From Spirochaetaceae bacterium (GTDB lineage Bacteria > Spirochaetota > Spirochaetia > SZUA-6 > Fen-1364), in assembly GCA_003170115.1 (NCBI GenBank), contig PMZS01000268.1:3131-11452 (forward strand): 8,322 bases of DNA, in the 5' to 3' direction. Of the stretch, positions 1 through 7,282 are shown one piece after another (position 1 is the first letter of the stretch; every line of letters begins with the position of its first letter). A program made the translations under genes and the position numbers. Below the pieces are notes generated by a model that saw nothing but the letters and a program-made list of their open reading frames with translations, ran no database searches and was not told where the DNA came from.

Positions 1-225
1 GCGCGCACCGACGGCGATCCCGCACTGTTCAACGCGTACCTGAAGACGGCGATGCAGGACTGGACCTCGCAGCCCATCGTGCCCAGCGTCATCCACGGCG
101 CGGCGGCGGTAGAGAAGTGGGTCACGGTCTACAAAGACATCATGAACACCTTCGCCACCAAGGCCGACGTGGAAGCCACCCAGAAGGCTCTCGACCAGGC
201 AGCCGTGGACAACGGAGGCGCATAA
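1..225 (+). CDS. ABC sugar transporter solute-binding protein, C-terminal fragment
   Basis: The reading frame is open from the first base of the window and ends at TAA (223-225), giving the last 74 residues of a longer protein. The segment reads like the extreme C-terminus of a family 1 extracellular solute-binding protein (CUT1 type): a Trp-containing helix (QDWTSQPIVPS), the typical 'V-HGAA' stretch, then a helix with a KWVTVYKDIMNTF core and an amphipathic tail ending NGGA. Placement directly upstream of MalF- and MalG-type permeases supports this. Proteins of this family bind a sugar in the periplasm and deliver it to the permease pair. The HGAA stretch and the neighbouring permeases suggest the glucose/mannose (GtsA-like) branch, which is inference. 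The signal peptide and most of the ligand pocket lie outside the window. Confidence 0.72.
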   Translation, partial: ARTDGDPALFNAYLKTAMQDWTSQPIVPSVIHGAAAVEKWVTVYKDIMNTFATKADVEATQKALDQAAVDNGGA

Positions 226-254
226 GACCCGCTGTCCCTAGAAGAACATCGACC

Positions 255-287
255 CTGCCAGGCTCCCTCGAGCCTGGCAGATTTTTT
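255..287 (+). terminator. Intrinsic terminator/attenuator between binding-protein and permease genes
   Basis: A perfect 10-bp inverted repeat, CTGCCAGGCT (255-264) against AGCCTGGCAG (271-280), can be extended by a C265-G270 pair to 11 bp with a four-base loop. One A and six T follow (282-287). This is a textbook Rho-independent terminator on the + strand, 29 bases after the binding-protein stop. Because the permease genes follow at once, it probably acts as a partial terminator or a 3' mRNA stabiliser, so that more binding protein than permease is made. That role is inferred from similar transporter operons. Confidence 0.85.
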
Positions 288-293
288 AAGGAG
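288..293 (+). promoter_or_regulatory. Shine-Dalgarno AAGGAG abutting terminator T-tract
   Basis: AAGGAG begins directly after the last T of the terminator tract and lies five bases before the ATG at 299, which fixes that start. No room remains for a separate promoter between terminator and gene, so the permeases must be translated from readthrough transcript. Confidence 0.8.
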
Positions 294-298
294 CCTGC

Positions 299-1293
299 AT
301 GAAGGGACTCACGCGAGACCGCACAATCTCTGTCGCCCTGGTGGCCCCGTCGATCCTCCTGATCGCCGTGTTCGTGTATGGGTTCATCGGATTCACGGGT
401 TTTTCTTCCCTCACCAAGTGGGACAGCATCACGCCTGATTTCACCTTCGTCGGGCTTCATAACTACGCGCGCCTCTTCAGCACGGTTCCCACCGATCGCT
501 TCCTCTGCGACCTCCGCAACACGGTGACATTCACGGTCCTTTTTCTCATTGCCTGCATTGTGATCGGCTTTTTCCTTGCGGTGCTCCTGGACAGGCACGT
601 CAAGGGGGAGGGAATTTTCCGCAATATCTTTCTGTTCCCAATGGCCATCTCTTACATCGTCACGGGAGTGGTCTGGCGCTGGATCCTCAGCCCCGGCAAT
701 CCCCAGTCGGGAGCAACAGGCATCAACCAGCTTTTCGACTTTCTCGGCCTGGGTTTCCTGAAATGGGGATGGTTCACCGACCCGACGATCCTGTACATAC
801 ATCCCGAGTCAGGATTCGGGACATTCCTCGCTCATATTGGTCTCCGCGGGCTTGCCAGCCCTTACATCGGGGTTTCCCTTGCAATGATCTCCGTCGTGAT
901 TGCGGCAACCTGGCAAATGTCGGGATATACGATGGCCATGTACCTTGCAGCGCTGCGCGGGATACCGACGGAAATGAGAGAGGCGGCACGCGTGGATGGG
1001 GCCTCCGAGCTGCAGATCTATCGGCGCGTGATCGTTCCCATGATCCGACCGGTGACCCTCAGCGCTCTCATCGTCCTCGGGCATATATCGCTGAAGATCT
1101 TCGACCTGGTCGTCTCAATGACCGGGCCGGGTCCCGCGTTTGCCACGGACGTTCCTGCATTCTACATGTGGGATACGACGTTTCGGGGAGGCAACTTCGC
1201 GCAGGGGGCGGCGATCGCCACGCTCCTCCTGCTCGTCGTGGCGCTTCTCATCATCCCGTACCTCGTGTCCACGAACAGAAAAGAGGTCCGCTG

Positions 1294-1294
<1 letters not shown>
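299..1294 (+). CDS. Sugar ABC transporter permease, MalF/UgpA type (GtsB-like)
   Basis: This 331-residue integral membrane protein is one of the two permease subunits of a CUT1 sugar importer. A first transmembrane helix lies at about residues 9-32, followed by the conserved 'F-G-NY--LF' segment (51-60), further helices near 76-97 and 108-129, and a terminal one near 303-322. The cytoplasmic EAA loop, which docks on the ATPase, is clear at 225-251 (E228-A-A, D233-G234, VPMIRP end). An extended loop of about 55 residues (130-187) separates the third and fourth helices. The start is set by AAGGAG five bases upstream, and the stop overlaps the next start by one base. The sequence style, including the FSSLTKWDS stretch after helix 1, suggests the glucose/mannose branch. 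The substrate is inferred, not shown. Confidence 0.9.
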
Positions 1295-2157
<863 letters not shown>

Positions 2158-2160
2158 ACA

Positions 2161-2195
2161 TAAGAAAGGCCGCCCCCTCTTTCGAGGAAGCGGCC
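2161..2195 (-). terminator. Intrinsic terminator of the RbsACB-like operon
   Basis: Read on the - strand, GGCCGCTTCCTC pairs with GAGGGGGCGGCC around a GAAA tetraloop, giving a continuous 12-bp stem if the two U-G wobbles are counted. A TTTCTTA tail follows (2167 down to 2161). It lies 23 bases after the binding-protein stop. Read on the + strand, the same positions become CC opposite AA mismatches and no T-tract follows, so the element looks one-directional. Confidence 0.78.
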
Positions 2196-2218
2196 CATGT
2201 GAAATGCTGATCCGATCT

Positions 2219-3166
2219 CTAGTTGTAGAGAACCGCCGCGATGGCGGGATCGTCAATGTTGGTCTTGTCGAACCAGTGGAAGCCCGTGTCGATGTTCTTC
2301 GGAACCGGCTGGCCCCTGATCGCCTTCACCGCCGCTTCGACTGCCTTGTACCCGATTCCGATCGGGTCCTGGGTGATCGCGCCGGCTTCCGCGCCGCTCC
2401 TGATTGCATCGAGCTGCTGCTTGCCGGAGTCATAGCCGATGACCACGACCTTGCCCACCAGGTTCAGTTCCTTCACCGCATTGAGCACGCCGATGATGGA
2501 GCCTTCGTTTCCGCCGAAGAATCCCTTGATGTCGGGGTTGGCCTGAATCATCGCCTTCGCGAGGTCGGTGGACTTCAGCTGGTCACCGCCGCCGTACTGC
2601 GGTCCGATGATCTGGATGTTCGGGTACTTCTTCTTCATCTGGCCGAGAAATCCGGTTCCGCGATCAATGCCGGTCCGGCTGGTCTGGTCGTGGATGATCA
2701 CTCCGACCTTGCCCGATCCACCGATCAGCTGCGCCATCTTGTCTGCCGCGAGAGCTGCCGCTGCCACGTTGTCCGTGGCGGCCGTGGTGACGGGAATGTC
2801 GCTGTCGACGCCCGAGTCGAAGCCAATGATGGGGATCTTGCGCTTCTTCGCTTCCTGCAGCAGCGGAATAGCGGCCTTGCTGTCCAAGGCTGCAAAGCAG
2901 ATTGCCGAGGGGTTCTTGGCCAGGTCGGTCTGCAGCATGTCAAGCTGCTTGTCGACCATCGACTCGTTCTCAGGACCTTCGAATGTGATGACGACCTTGT
3001 AGTCCCTGGCCGCCTTTTCCGCGCCGAGCCTCACCGCCTGCCAGAACTGGTGCTGGAAGCCCTTGGAGATGACCGGAATGTAAATTGCCTGCGCCGCGGC
3101 GAATCCGCCCAGCATCAGTACGGCCGTTACCACAATGAGAATGGTAACTAGTCTCTTCCTTCTCAT
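2219..3166 (-). CDS. Periplasmic sugar-binding protein of CUT2 ABC importer (RbsB-like)
   Basis: This 315-residue protein belongs to the Peripla_BP_4 / type I periplasmic binding protein family, which captures sugars for CUT2 importers. The start MRRKRLV is chosen because AAGGAG lies six bases upstream; an in-frame ATG at 3208 has no such site and would add 14 charged residues before the signal peptide. A signal peptide (residues 1 to about 27, ending AAAQA) has no lipobox Cys. The two-lobe fold shows as IPVISKGFQHQFW (30-42), GFDSG (115-119), the D132-N133 hinge region, DRGTGF (168-173), FGGN (217-220), IGYDSG (243-248) and AITQDP (263-268). Pocket positions equivalent to RbsB Asn190, Asp215 and Gln235 appear kept (N220, D246, Q266), but the residue matching Arg90 is Ser118 and the first loop differs. 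The substrate may therefore not be ribose. Confidence 0.9.
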   Translation of the reverse strand: MRRKRLVTILIVVTAVLMLGGFAAAQAIYIPVISKGFQHQFWQAVRLGAEKAARDYKVVITFEGPENESMVDKQLDMLQTDLAKNPSAICFAALDSKAAIPLLQEAKKRKIPIIGFDSGVDSDIPVTTAATDNVAAAALAADKMAQLIGGSGKVGVIIHDQTSRTGIDRGTGFLGQMKKKYPNIQIIGPQYGGGDQLKSTDLAKAMIQANPDIKGFFGGNEGSIIGVLNAVKELNLVGKVVVIGYDSGKQQLDAIRSGAEAGAITQDPIGIGYKAVEAAVKAIRGQPVPKNIDTGFHWFDKTNIDDPAIAAVLYN

Positions 3167-3172
3167 AGAACG

Positions 3173-3178
3173 CTCCTT
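3173..3178 (-). promoter_or_regulatory. Shine-Dalgarno AAGGAG deciding the RbsB-like start
   Basis: On the - strand AAAAGGAG precedes the ATG at 3166 by six bases. This strong site selects that ATG over the in-frame ATG at 3208. It lies directly after a 6-bp hairpin (3181-3196), leaving it single-stranded and accessible. Confidence 0.85.
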
Positions 3179-3180
3179 TT

Positions 3181-3224
3181 GTTCGATTCTTCGAACGTGT
3201 GTCTGCAATCCCCGACGGGGATTG
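3181..3224 (-). other. Two leader hairpins before the RbsB-like gene
   Basis: Two perfect inverted repeats occur in this leader. CAATCCCC (3206-3213) and GGGGATTG (3217-3224) form an 8-bp stem around a 3-base loop. GTTCGA (3181-3186) and TCGAAC (3191-3196) form a 6-bp stem around 4 bases. Both lie downstream of a candidate promoter and just upstream of the Shine-Dalgarno. No T-tract follows, so they are not terminators. They may stabilise the 5' end of the binding-protein mRNA, or the first may be a DNA operator; the role is inferred. Confidence 0.6.
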
Positions 3225-3235
3225 AATTGCTCTCA

Positions 3236-3265
3236 AGTATACTCTGGAAATCCCGCCGGATGCAA
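3236..3265 (-). promoter_or_regulatory. Candidate internal promoter for the RbsB-like gene
   Basis: On the - strand TTGCAT (3265-3260) and TATACT (3241-3236) are separated by 18 bases. The -10 matches the sigma-70 consensus at five of six positions, the -35 only at its TTG. Transcription would begin near 3229-3231 and give a leader starting just before the 8-bp hairpin. This would let the binding protein be made in excess over the ATPase and permease. Confidence 0.45.
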
Positions 3266-3272
3266 TCCAGAG
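3242..3272 (-). other. Hairpin just after the RbsC-like gene
   Basis: CTCTGGA (3242-3248) is complementary to TCCAGAG (3266-3272), with an inner ATCC/GGAT pairing, starting 7 bases after the permease stop. No T-run follows on the - strand, so it is not a standard terminator. It could be a 3' stabilising or processing hairpin between permease and binding-protein messages. It overlaps the -35 of the candidate internal promoter. Confidence 0.45.
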
Positions 3273-3279
3273 CCCCGGG

Positions 3280-4278
3280 CTATGCCCTCTTGCGGCGGAG
3301 GATGTCGGCGTAGACGGCGAAAATCACGATGACCCCCGTCATGACCGTCTGCCATTCCTGGGGCACCGAGAGGATGCGCAGGCCGTTGACCAGCACGCTC
3401 ATGACAAATGCGCCAATGACGGTCCCCAGGATGGTGCCTTCCCCACCGCTCAATGAGGTGCCGCCGATGACCGCGGCCGCAATTGCATCCAGCTCATACC
3501 CCTGCCCCAGCGAAGGCTGGGCCGAGTTCAGGCGGGCCGCGATAACGACTCCGGCGACTCCGCAGATCAGCCCGCCCACCATGTAGACGATCGTTTTCCA
3601 GCGGTCCACGTTCACACCCGAAAGCCGAACGGCTTCCTCATTGCTTCCCATTGCGAAGGTGTAGCGGCCCAGGATGGTCCGGTTGAGGAGAAACGCCGAG
3701 AGCAGGGCAACGGCAAAGAAGATGATGACCGCGTTGGGAATGTTGAAGCCCGGGATGATGGCCCCGGTCACGGAGCCCATGGCGATGAGCGCGAAGGAGG
3801 GCGTGTCGTTGAAATAGACCGGCTTGAGGCCCGAGATGATCAGGGACAACCCCTTCGCGACGTACATCATGCCCAGGGTCGCGATGAACGGCGGAATCTT
3901 CAGTCGGGAGACGAACGTGCCTGAAATGAGCCCGACCAGGCCTCCCATGAGGATGGCAGCCAGCACGCCGACGATCACGGGCCCGTGCCACATCGTGATG
4001 AAGACGCCGGCAATGACGGCGCAGAAGGTCATCAGCGTTCCAATGGAAAGGTCGATCCCCGCGGTGATGATGATGAATGTCACCGCCACCGCGAGGATTC
4101 CGGTGACCGCCGTGGCGATCAGGATGGCCACCATGTTTTCGAACTTGAAGAAGTTCGGTGACGCCAGGGAATAAAACACGATCAGCCCGATGAGGCTCGC
4201 GAAGGCGAGAAGCCTCTGGGTTGCGTTCGAGTTCAGGAACCTGCGCCTCTGCTGCGGTGCGTGTGCCATATCCCCCAT
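3280..4278 (-). CDS. rbsC: CUT2 sugar ABC transporter permease (RbsC-like)
   Basis: This 332-residue membrane protein of the BPD_transp_2 (RbsC/MglC/AraH) family acts as a homodimer and forms the inner membrane channel. Family landmarks visible are AGIDLSIG (73-80), SRLKIPPFIATLGMMYVAKGLSLIISG (124-150), the cytoplasmic loop FAMGSNEEAVRLSGV (208-222) that contacts the ATPase, GGTSLSGGEG (272-281) and GTVIGAF (285-291). About eight to ten hydrophobic helices fit the family, and the length is close to E. coli RbsC (about 320). The ATG at 4278 follows the ATPase stop by 5 bases, with GGGAG inside the end of the ATPase gene 10 bases upstream; a second in-frame ATG three codons on is possible. It is co-transcribed with the ATPase. 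The symbol denotes the family; the substrate is not established. Confidence 0.92.
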   Translation of the reverse strand: MGDMAHAPQQRRRFLNSNATQRLLAFASLIGLIVFYSLASPNFFKFENMVAILIATAVTGILAVAVTFIIITAGIDLSIGTLMTFCAVIAGVFITMWHGPVIVGVLAAILMGGLVGLISGTFVSRLKIPPFIATLGMMYVAKGLSLIISGLKPVYFNDTPSFALIAMGSVTGAIIPGFNIPNAVIIFFAVALLSAFLLNRTILGRYTFAMGSNEEAVRLSGVNVDRWKTIVYMVGGLICGVAGVVIAARLNSAQPSLGQGYELDAIAAAVIGGTSLSGGEGTILGTVIGAFVMSVLVNGLRILSVPQEWQTVMTGVIVIFAVYADILRRKRA

Positions 4279-4283
4279 ATGCC

Positions 4284-5828
4284 CTATGCTCCCTTTCCCG
4301 CCGCTGCGATACGCTCCGTCTTGACCACGCTCTCACGCTGTGTGGCCAGGCGCATGATCTTCTCCTGAGTCGCTTCGGCTGCCGTGAGCTCGCCGGTAAT
4401 CCGGCCTTCACACATGACCACGATCCGATGGCTCATGCGCAGGATCTCGGGAAGCTCGGAGGAGATCATGACGATGGCCTTGCCCTGCTCCGCCAGGTCA
4501 TTGAGGAGCTTGTAGATCTCGCTCTTGGCTCCCACGTCGATGCCCCGGGTCGGCTCGTCGAAGAACAGGATGTTGCAGTCACGCACGAGCCACTTGCCCA
4601 CGACGACTTTCTGCTGGTTGCCCCCCGAAAGGAACTTGGTGATCTGGCCAAGCCCGGGCGTCTTGATGCTGAGAAGTGAGACGAACTTCTGGGCAGTGGA
4701 CCTGGTTTCCGCCCGCCGGATGATGCCCAGCAGCCCGAGGAACCGTGTCATTGTGGCCATCACGATATTCGCTTCCACGTCCATGCCGAGTGCCAGCCCG
4801 TAGCGCTTGCGGTCCTCCGACAGATACCCGATGCCGTGTCTCACCGCGTCACTCGGCTTGCGTATGTTCACCCTTCGGCCCTGTACGGTGATCTCTCCGG
4901 ACTGGACCGGGTCCGCCCCGAAGACGGCCCGTGCCACCTCCGTGCGCCCCGCTCCCATGAGCCCTGCGAACCCGAGGATTTCCCCCGCGCGCGCCTCGAA
5001 GCTCACGTCCTTGATCGTGCGGCCCTGCTGGAGGTGTGCCACGCTGAGGACCACCTCGTGGCCGGATGTGTCCTTCAGGTTGCGCGCCGTTTCGTAGAGC
5101 GTGCGGCCGACCATCATGCTGATGATCTCACCGATCTCCACCTCGGAGGTGCGCCGGGTGTCGACGTACTTCCCGTCCCGCATGACGGTGATCCGATCCG
5201 AGATCTGCTTGAGCTCTTCAAGGCGATGGGAGATGTACGCCACCCCGACACCACGGTCGCGCAGCTGGCGGATGATGCGGAACAGCTCTTCTATTTCCGT
5301 TGTATTCAGCGCGGCGGTCGGCTCGTCCATGATGAGCACTTCCGCATTGAAAGACAGCGCCTTGGCGATCTCCACCATCTGCTGCTTGGCCACCGCGAGG
5401 TCCCGGATCTTCGTGCGCGGGTCCAGGTCCATGTGGAGATTGTCGAAAAGCTCCCGGGCGAGCTCGTTCATGCGCTTTTCGTCCAGGAACAGCTTGACGG
5501 CCTGGCGCGGCTCGCGCCCGATGAAGATGTTCTGCCCGGCGGTGAGGTGCGGCATCAGATTCAGCTCCTGGTGGATGATGCTGATGCCCAGGTGCTGCGC
5601 CGCACGGGGGTTGGGGATGTTGACTTCCCTGCCCTTGTAGATGATCCGACCGCTGTCCCTCTGGTACACGCCGGCCAGGATCTTCATGAGAGTGGACTTG
5701 CCCGCCCCGTTCTCTCCCACCAGGGCGTGCACCTCTCCCGGGTTCAGATCGTAGCGGCAGTTGCCGAGCGCGTGAACGCCAGGAAACGACTTCTCGATGC
5801 CTTCCATGACGACAAGTGGGTCTGCCAT
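4284..5828 (-). CDS. rbsA: CUT2 sugar ABC transporter ATP-binding protein (RbsA-like)
   Basis: This 514-residue fused double ATPase powers the CUT2 importer at the cytoplasmic membrane face. The first half has Walker A GENGAGKST (38-46), Q-loop IIHQELNLMP (84-93), a signature variant LAVAKQQ (144-150), Walker B VLIMDEP (164-170) and the H-loop His201. The second half has a degenerate Walker A, GLMGAGRTE (289-297), signature LSGGNQQ (400-406), Walker B ILFFDEP (420-426) and Ser457 in place of the H-loop His. This is the normal asymmetry of RbsA/MglA proteins. The start at 5828 aligns with the family N-terminus (MADPLVVMEGIEKSFPG). An ATG at 5867 would add 13 residues, has no ribosome site and falls inside the -35. 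No Shine-Dalgarno precedes 5828, suggesting leaderless translation. Confidence 0.93.
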   Translation of the reverse strand: MADPLVVMEGIEKSFPGVHALGNCRYDLNPGEVHALVGENGAGKSTLMKILAGVYQRDSGRIIYKGREVNIPNPRAAQHLGISIIHQELNLMPHLTAGQNIFIGREPRQAVKLFLDEKRMNELARELFDNLHMDLDPRTKIRDLAVAKQQMVEIAKALSFNAEVLIMDEPTAALNTTEIEELFRIIRQLRDRGVGVAYISHRLEELKQISDRITVMRDGKYVDTRRTSEVEIGEIISMMVGRTLYETARNLKDTSGHEVVLSVAHLQQGRTIKDVSFEARAGEILGFAGLMGAGRTEVARAVFGADPVQSGEITVQGRRVNIRKPSDAVRHGIGYLSEDRKRYGLALGMDVEANIVMATMTRFLGLLGIIRRAETRSTAQKFVSLLSIKTPGLGQITKFLSGGNQQKVVVGKWLVRDCNILFFDEPTRGIDVGAKSEIYKLLNDLAEQGKAIVMISSELPEILRMSHRIVVMCEGRITGELTAAEATQEKIMRLATQRESVVKTERIAAAGKGA

Positions 5829-5837
5829 GCGGGCCGG

Positions 5838-5867
5838 ATAGTACCGCCCCAATCCCGCACATGTCAA
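5838..5867 (-). promoter_or_regulatory. Sigma-70-type promoter of the RbsACB-like operon
   Basis: On the - strand a perfect -35 TTGACA (5867-5862) is followed after 18 bases by TACTAT (5843-5838), a four-of-six match to the -10 consensus. Only nine bases separate the -10 from the ATG at 5828, so the start of transcription should fall 1-4 bases before or at the start codon. The -35 overlaps the TGA stop of the decarboxylase gene (5864-5866). Confidence 0.65.
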
Positions 5868-5873
5868 GGATTG
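5850..5873. promoter_or_regulatory. Candidate operator palindrome over the -35
   Basis: The 24-bp interrupted palindrome reads CAATCC-N3-ACATGT-N3-GGATTG, with outer arms 5850-5855 and 5868-5873 and core ACATGT (5859-5864). All three blocks share one centre (between 5861 and 5862), so 18 of 24 positions are symmetric. It covers the TTGACA of the RbsA-like promoter, the usual place for a repressor dimer of the LacI or similar class. The regulator itself is not in the window. Confidence 0.5.
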
Positions 5874-7282
5874 CGTGAAAAATCCCGGACGCGCTCAATC
5901 ATCCGCCGCACGTCGTCCATGGAGGTGTCGGGGTTCATGAACGCCGCCCGGAGGCAGCGCCTGCCCCGGACCTCGGCGGTGGAGAGGTGGAAGCTGCCTT
6001 CGGCGATCAGGGCATCGCGCGCCGTGAGCTGCGCGGCATCGCTGGTGCAGATCCGGAAACAAAGGATGTTCGCCTCCGGAGGGAACGGAGATTCGAAATC
6101 CGGGAGCCCGGAAATGTAGGCGTGCGCGTCCCGGGCCAGGGCGAACTGCCGCTCGATGTAGTCCGAAAGTCCCTTCTCGCCGAGTGCCGCGAGCACGGCG
6201 TAGAACCGCAGCCCCAACCCTGCCTTCGTGCACTCCACCGTCCGATGGATGAAATCCACCCCGGGCTGCGCCTTGTCGTGGAAGAGATAGCTCGCTTCCT
6301 GCTTGAACGCGCCATCCAGGTGGCGGGCGTCACGGAGGAGCACTGCCGCGCAGAGCGTCGGCGTGCGCATCAGCTTGTGCGCGTCCCAGACCAGGGAGTC
6401 CGCCAGCTCGACGCCGTCCAGAAGCGAACGATACCGGGTGCTCAGGAGCGCGCTTGCCCCGTGAGCGCCGTCGACGTGCAGCCAGAGTCCCTGCTCCCGG
6501 CAGATCGTGCCGACCTCTCTCAGCCTGTCGTACAGCCCCAGTACCGTGCTGCACGCGTTTGCCACCAGCGCCATGGGTCTTCGATTGTCGGCGCGCACCT
6601 TTCTCAGGCACGCGGTGATGCGGTCCGGGATGATCCGCCCCGCCGAATCCACGTCCAGCGAATAGATGGCCGCGCTCCCGAGACCGAGGATGCCCGCCGC
6701 CCGCGCGACAGAATAGTGCGACTCCGAGGGAGCCAGGAGGGCAAGGTCCGTCGGCGTGCCGCGTTCCCACGCTTCCGGAGCGACCGCGCTCCGGGCGGCC
6801 AGCAGGGCGGTCAGGTTTGCCAGCGATCCCCCGTGCGTGAGGACGCCGCCGGCATGCGGCGGCGCTGATTCCGCGTCCCGGGGGAAGGGCGTCGGGGTCC
6901 ACCCGACCTTGTCGATCATCCAGTTGAGAACCCAGAACTCGATCGCCGCGGCGGAGGGCCCCATCTCGTAAATTGCCATGGCGTTGTTCGTCAACCCGTC
7001 AACAAGCGAGGCCAGGGCGCCCGCCGGGTGCGGCACGGCAACCTGGTGCGACATGTACCCGGGGTGGTGGAGCCGGGTCGCGGCGGCCAGATACTGATCG
7101 AGAAAAGCCGCGAGCCGCCGTCCCGTCAGGCCGCCGTGCCGCGCATGCCCATCAAGGTCCAGGGCGGCGACGAGGCTTTCGATCGGCGGCTGCGTAACCA
7201 CCCTGGCGCGGCGACGCACCGAGTCCCGTACGAACCGGTCAAGGGCGCGGGAAACGATCCGTGAGTCGGAAAGGAAGCTCAT
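5864..7282 (-). CDS. Group II PLP-dependent amino acid decarboxylase
   Basis: This 472-residue cytosolic enzyme belongs to the pyridoxal-dependent decarboxylase family PF00282, which removes CO2 from an L-amino acid to give an amine. Visible landmarks are HPGYMSHQVAVPHP (73-86), the cofactor phosphate loop THGGSLANL (149-157), His189 stacking on the ring (ESHYSVARAAG), ANACSTVLG (241-249), Asp271 in HVDGAHG, which pairs with the pyridine nitrogen, and the Schiff-base Lys303 in DAHKLMRTP. The RTVECTK motif (347-353) suggests the diaminobutyrate/aspartate/glutamate-like branch rather than aromatic decarboxylases, but the substrate cannot be fixed here. The ATG at 7282 has GGAG seven bases upstream and overlaps the sensor stop by 4 bases (ATGA), implying translational coupling. 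The frame is open upstream but that stretch lies within the sensor gene. Confidence 0.9.
   Translation of the reverse strand: MSFLSDSRIVSRALDRFVRDSVRRRARVVTQPPIESLVAALDLDGHARHGGLTGRRLAAFLDQYLAAATRLHHPGYMSHQVAVPHPAGALASLVDGLTNNAMAIYEMGPSAAAIEFWVLNWMIDKVGWTPTPFPRDAESAPPHAGGVLTHGGSLANLTALLAARSAVAPEAWERGTPTDLALLAPSESHYSVARAAGILGLGSAAIYSLDVDSAGRIIPDRITACLRKVRADNRRPMALVANACSTVLGLYDRLREVGTICREQGLWLHVDGAHGASALLSTRYRSLLDGVELADSLVWDAHKLMRTPTLCAAVLLRDARHLDGAFKQEASYLFHDKAQPGVDFIHRTVECTKAGLGLRFYAVLAALGEKGLSDYIERQFALARDAHAYISGLPDFESPFPPEANILCFRICTSDAAQLTARDALIAEGSFHLSTAEVRGRRCLRAAFMNPDTSMDDVRRMIERVRDFSRNP

Noticed and set aside
763..1293. Upstream in-frame extension of the MalG-type permease to an ATG at 763
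   Set aside because: It would overlap most of the MalF-type gene, encodes a non-membrane Arg/Pro/His-rich stretch, and the ATG at 1294 has its own AGAGG and matches the family N-terminus.
2204..3151. + strand open frame (315 codons) antisense to the RbsB-like gene
   Set aside because: It mirrors the codon positions of the binding-protein gene, has no ribosome site and shows no recognisable domain.
4836..6119. Long + strand open frame (427 codons) opposite the RbsA-like gene and decarboxylase end
   Set aside because: Composition is rich in Arg, His, Val and Asp with no domain, and it spans two well-supported opposite-strand genes and their promoter. It is a typical antisense artefact of GC-rich coding DNA.
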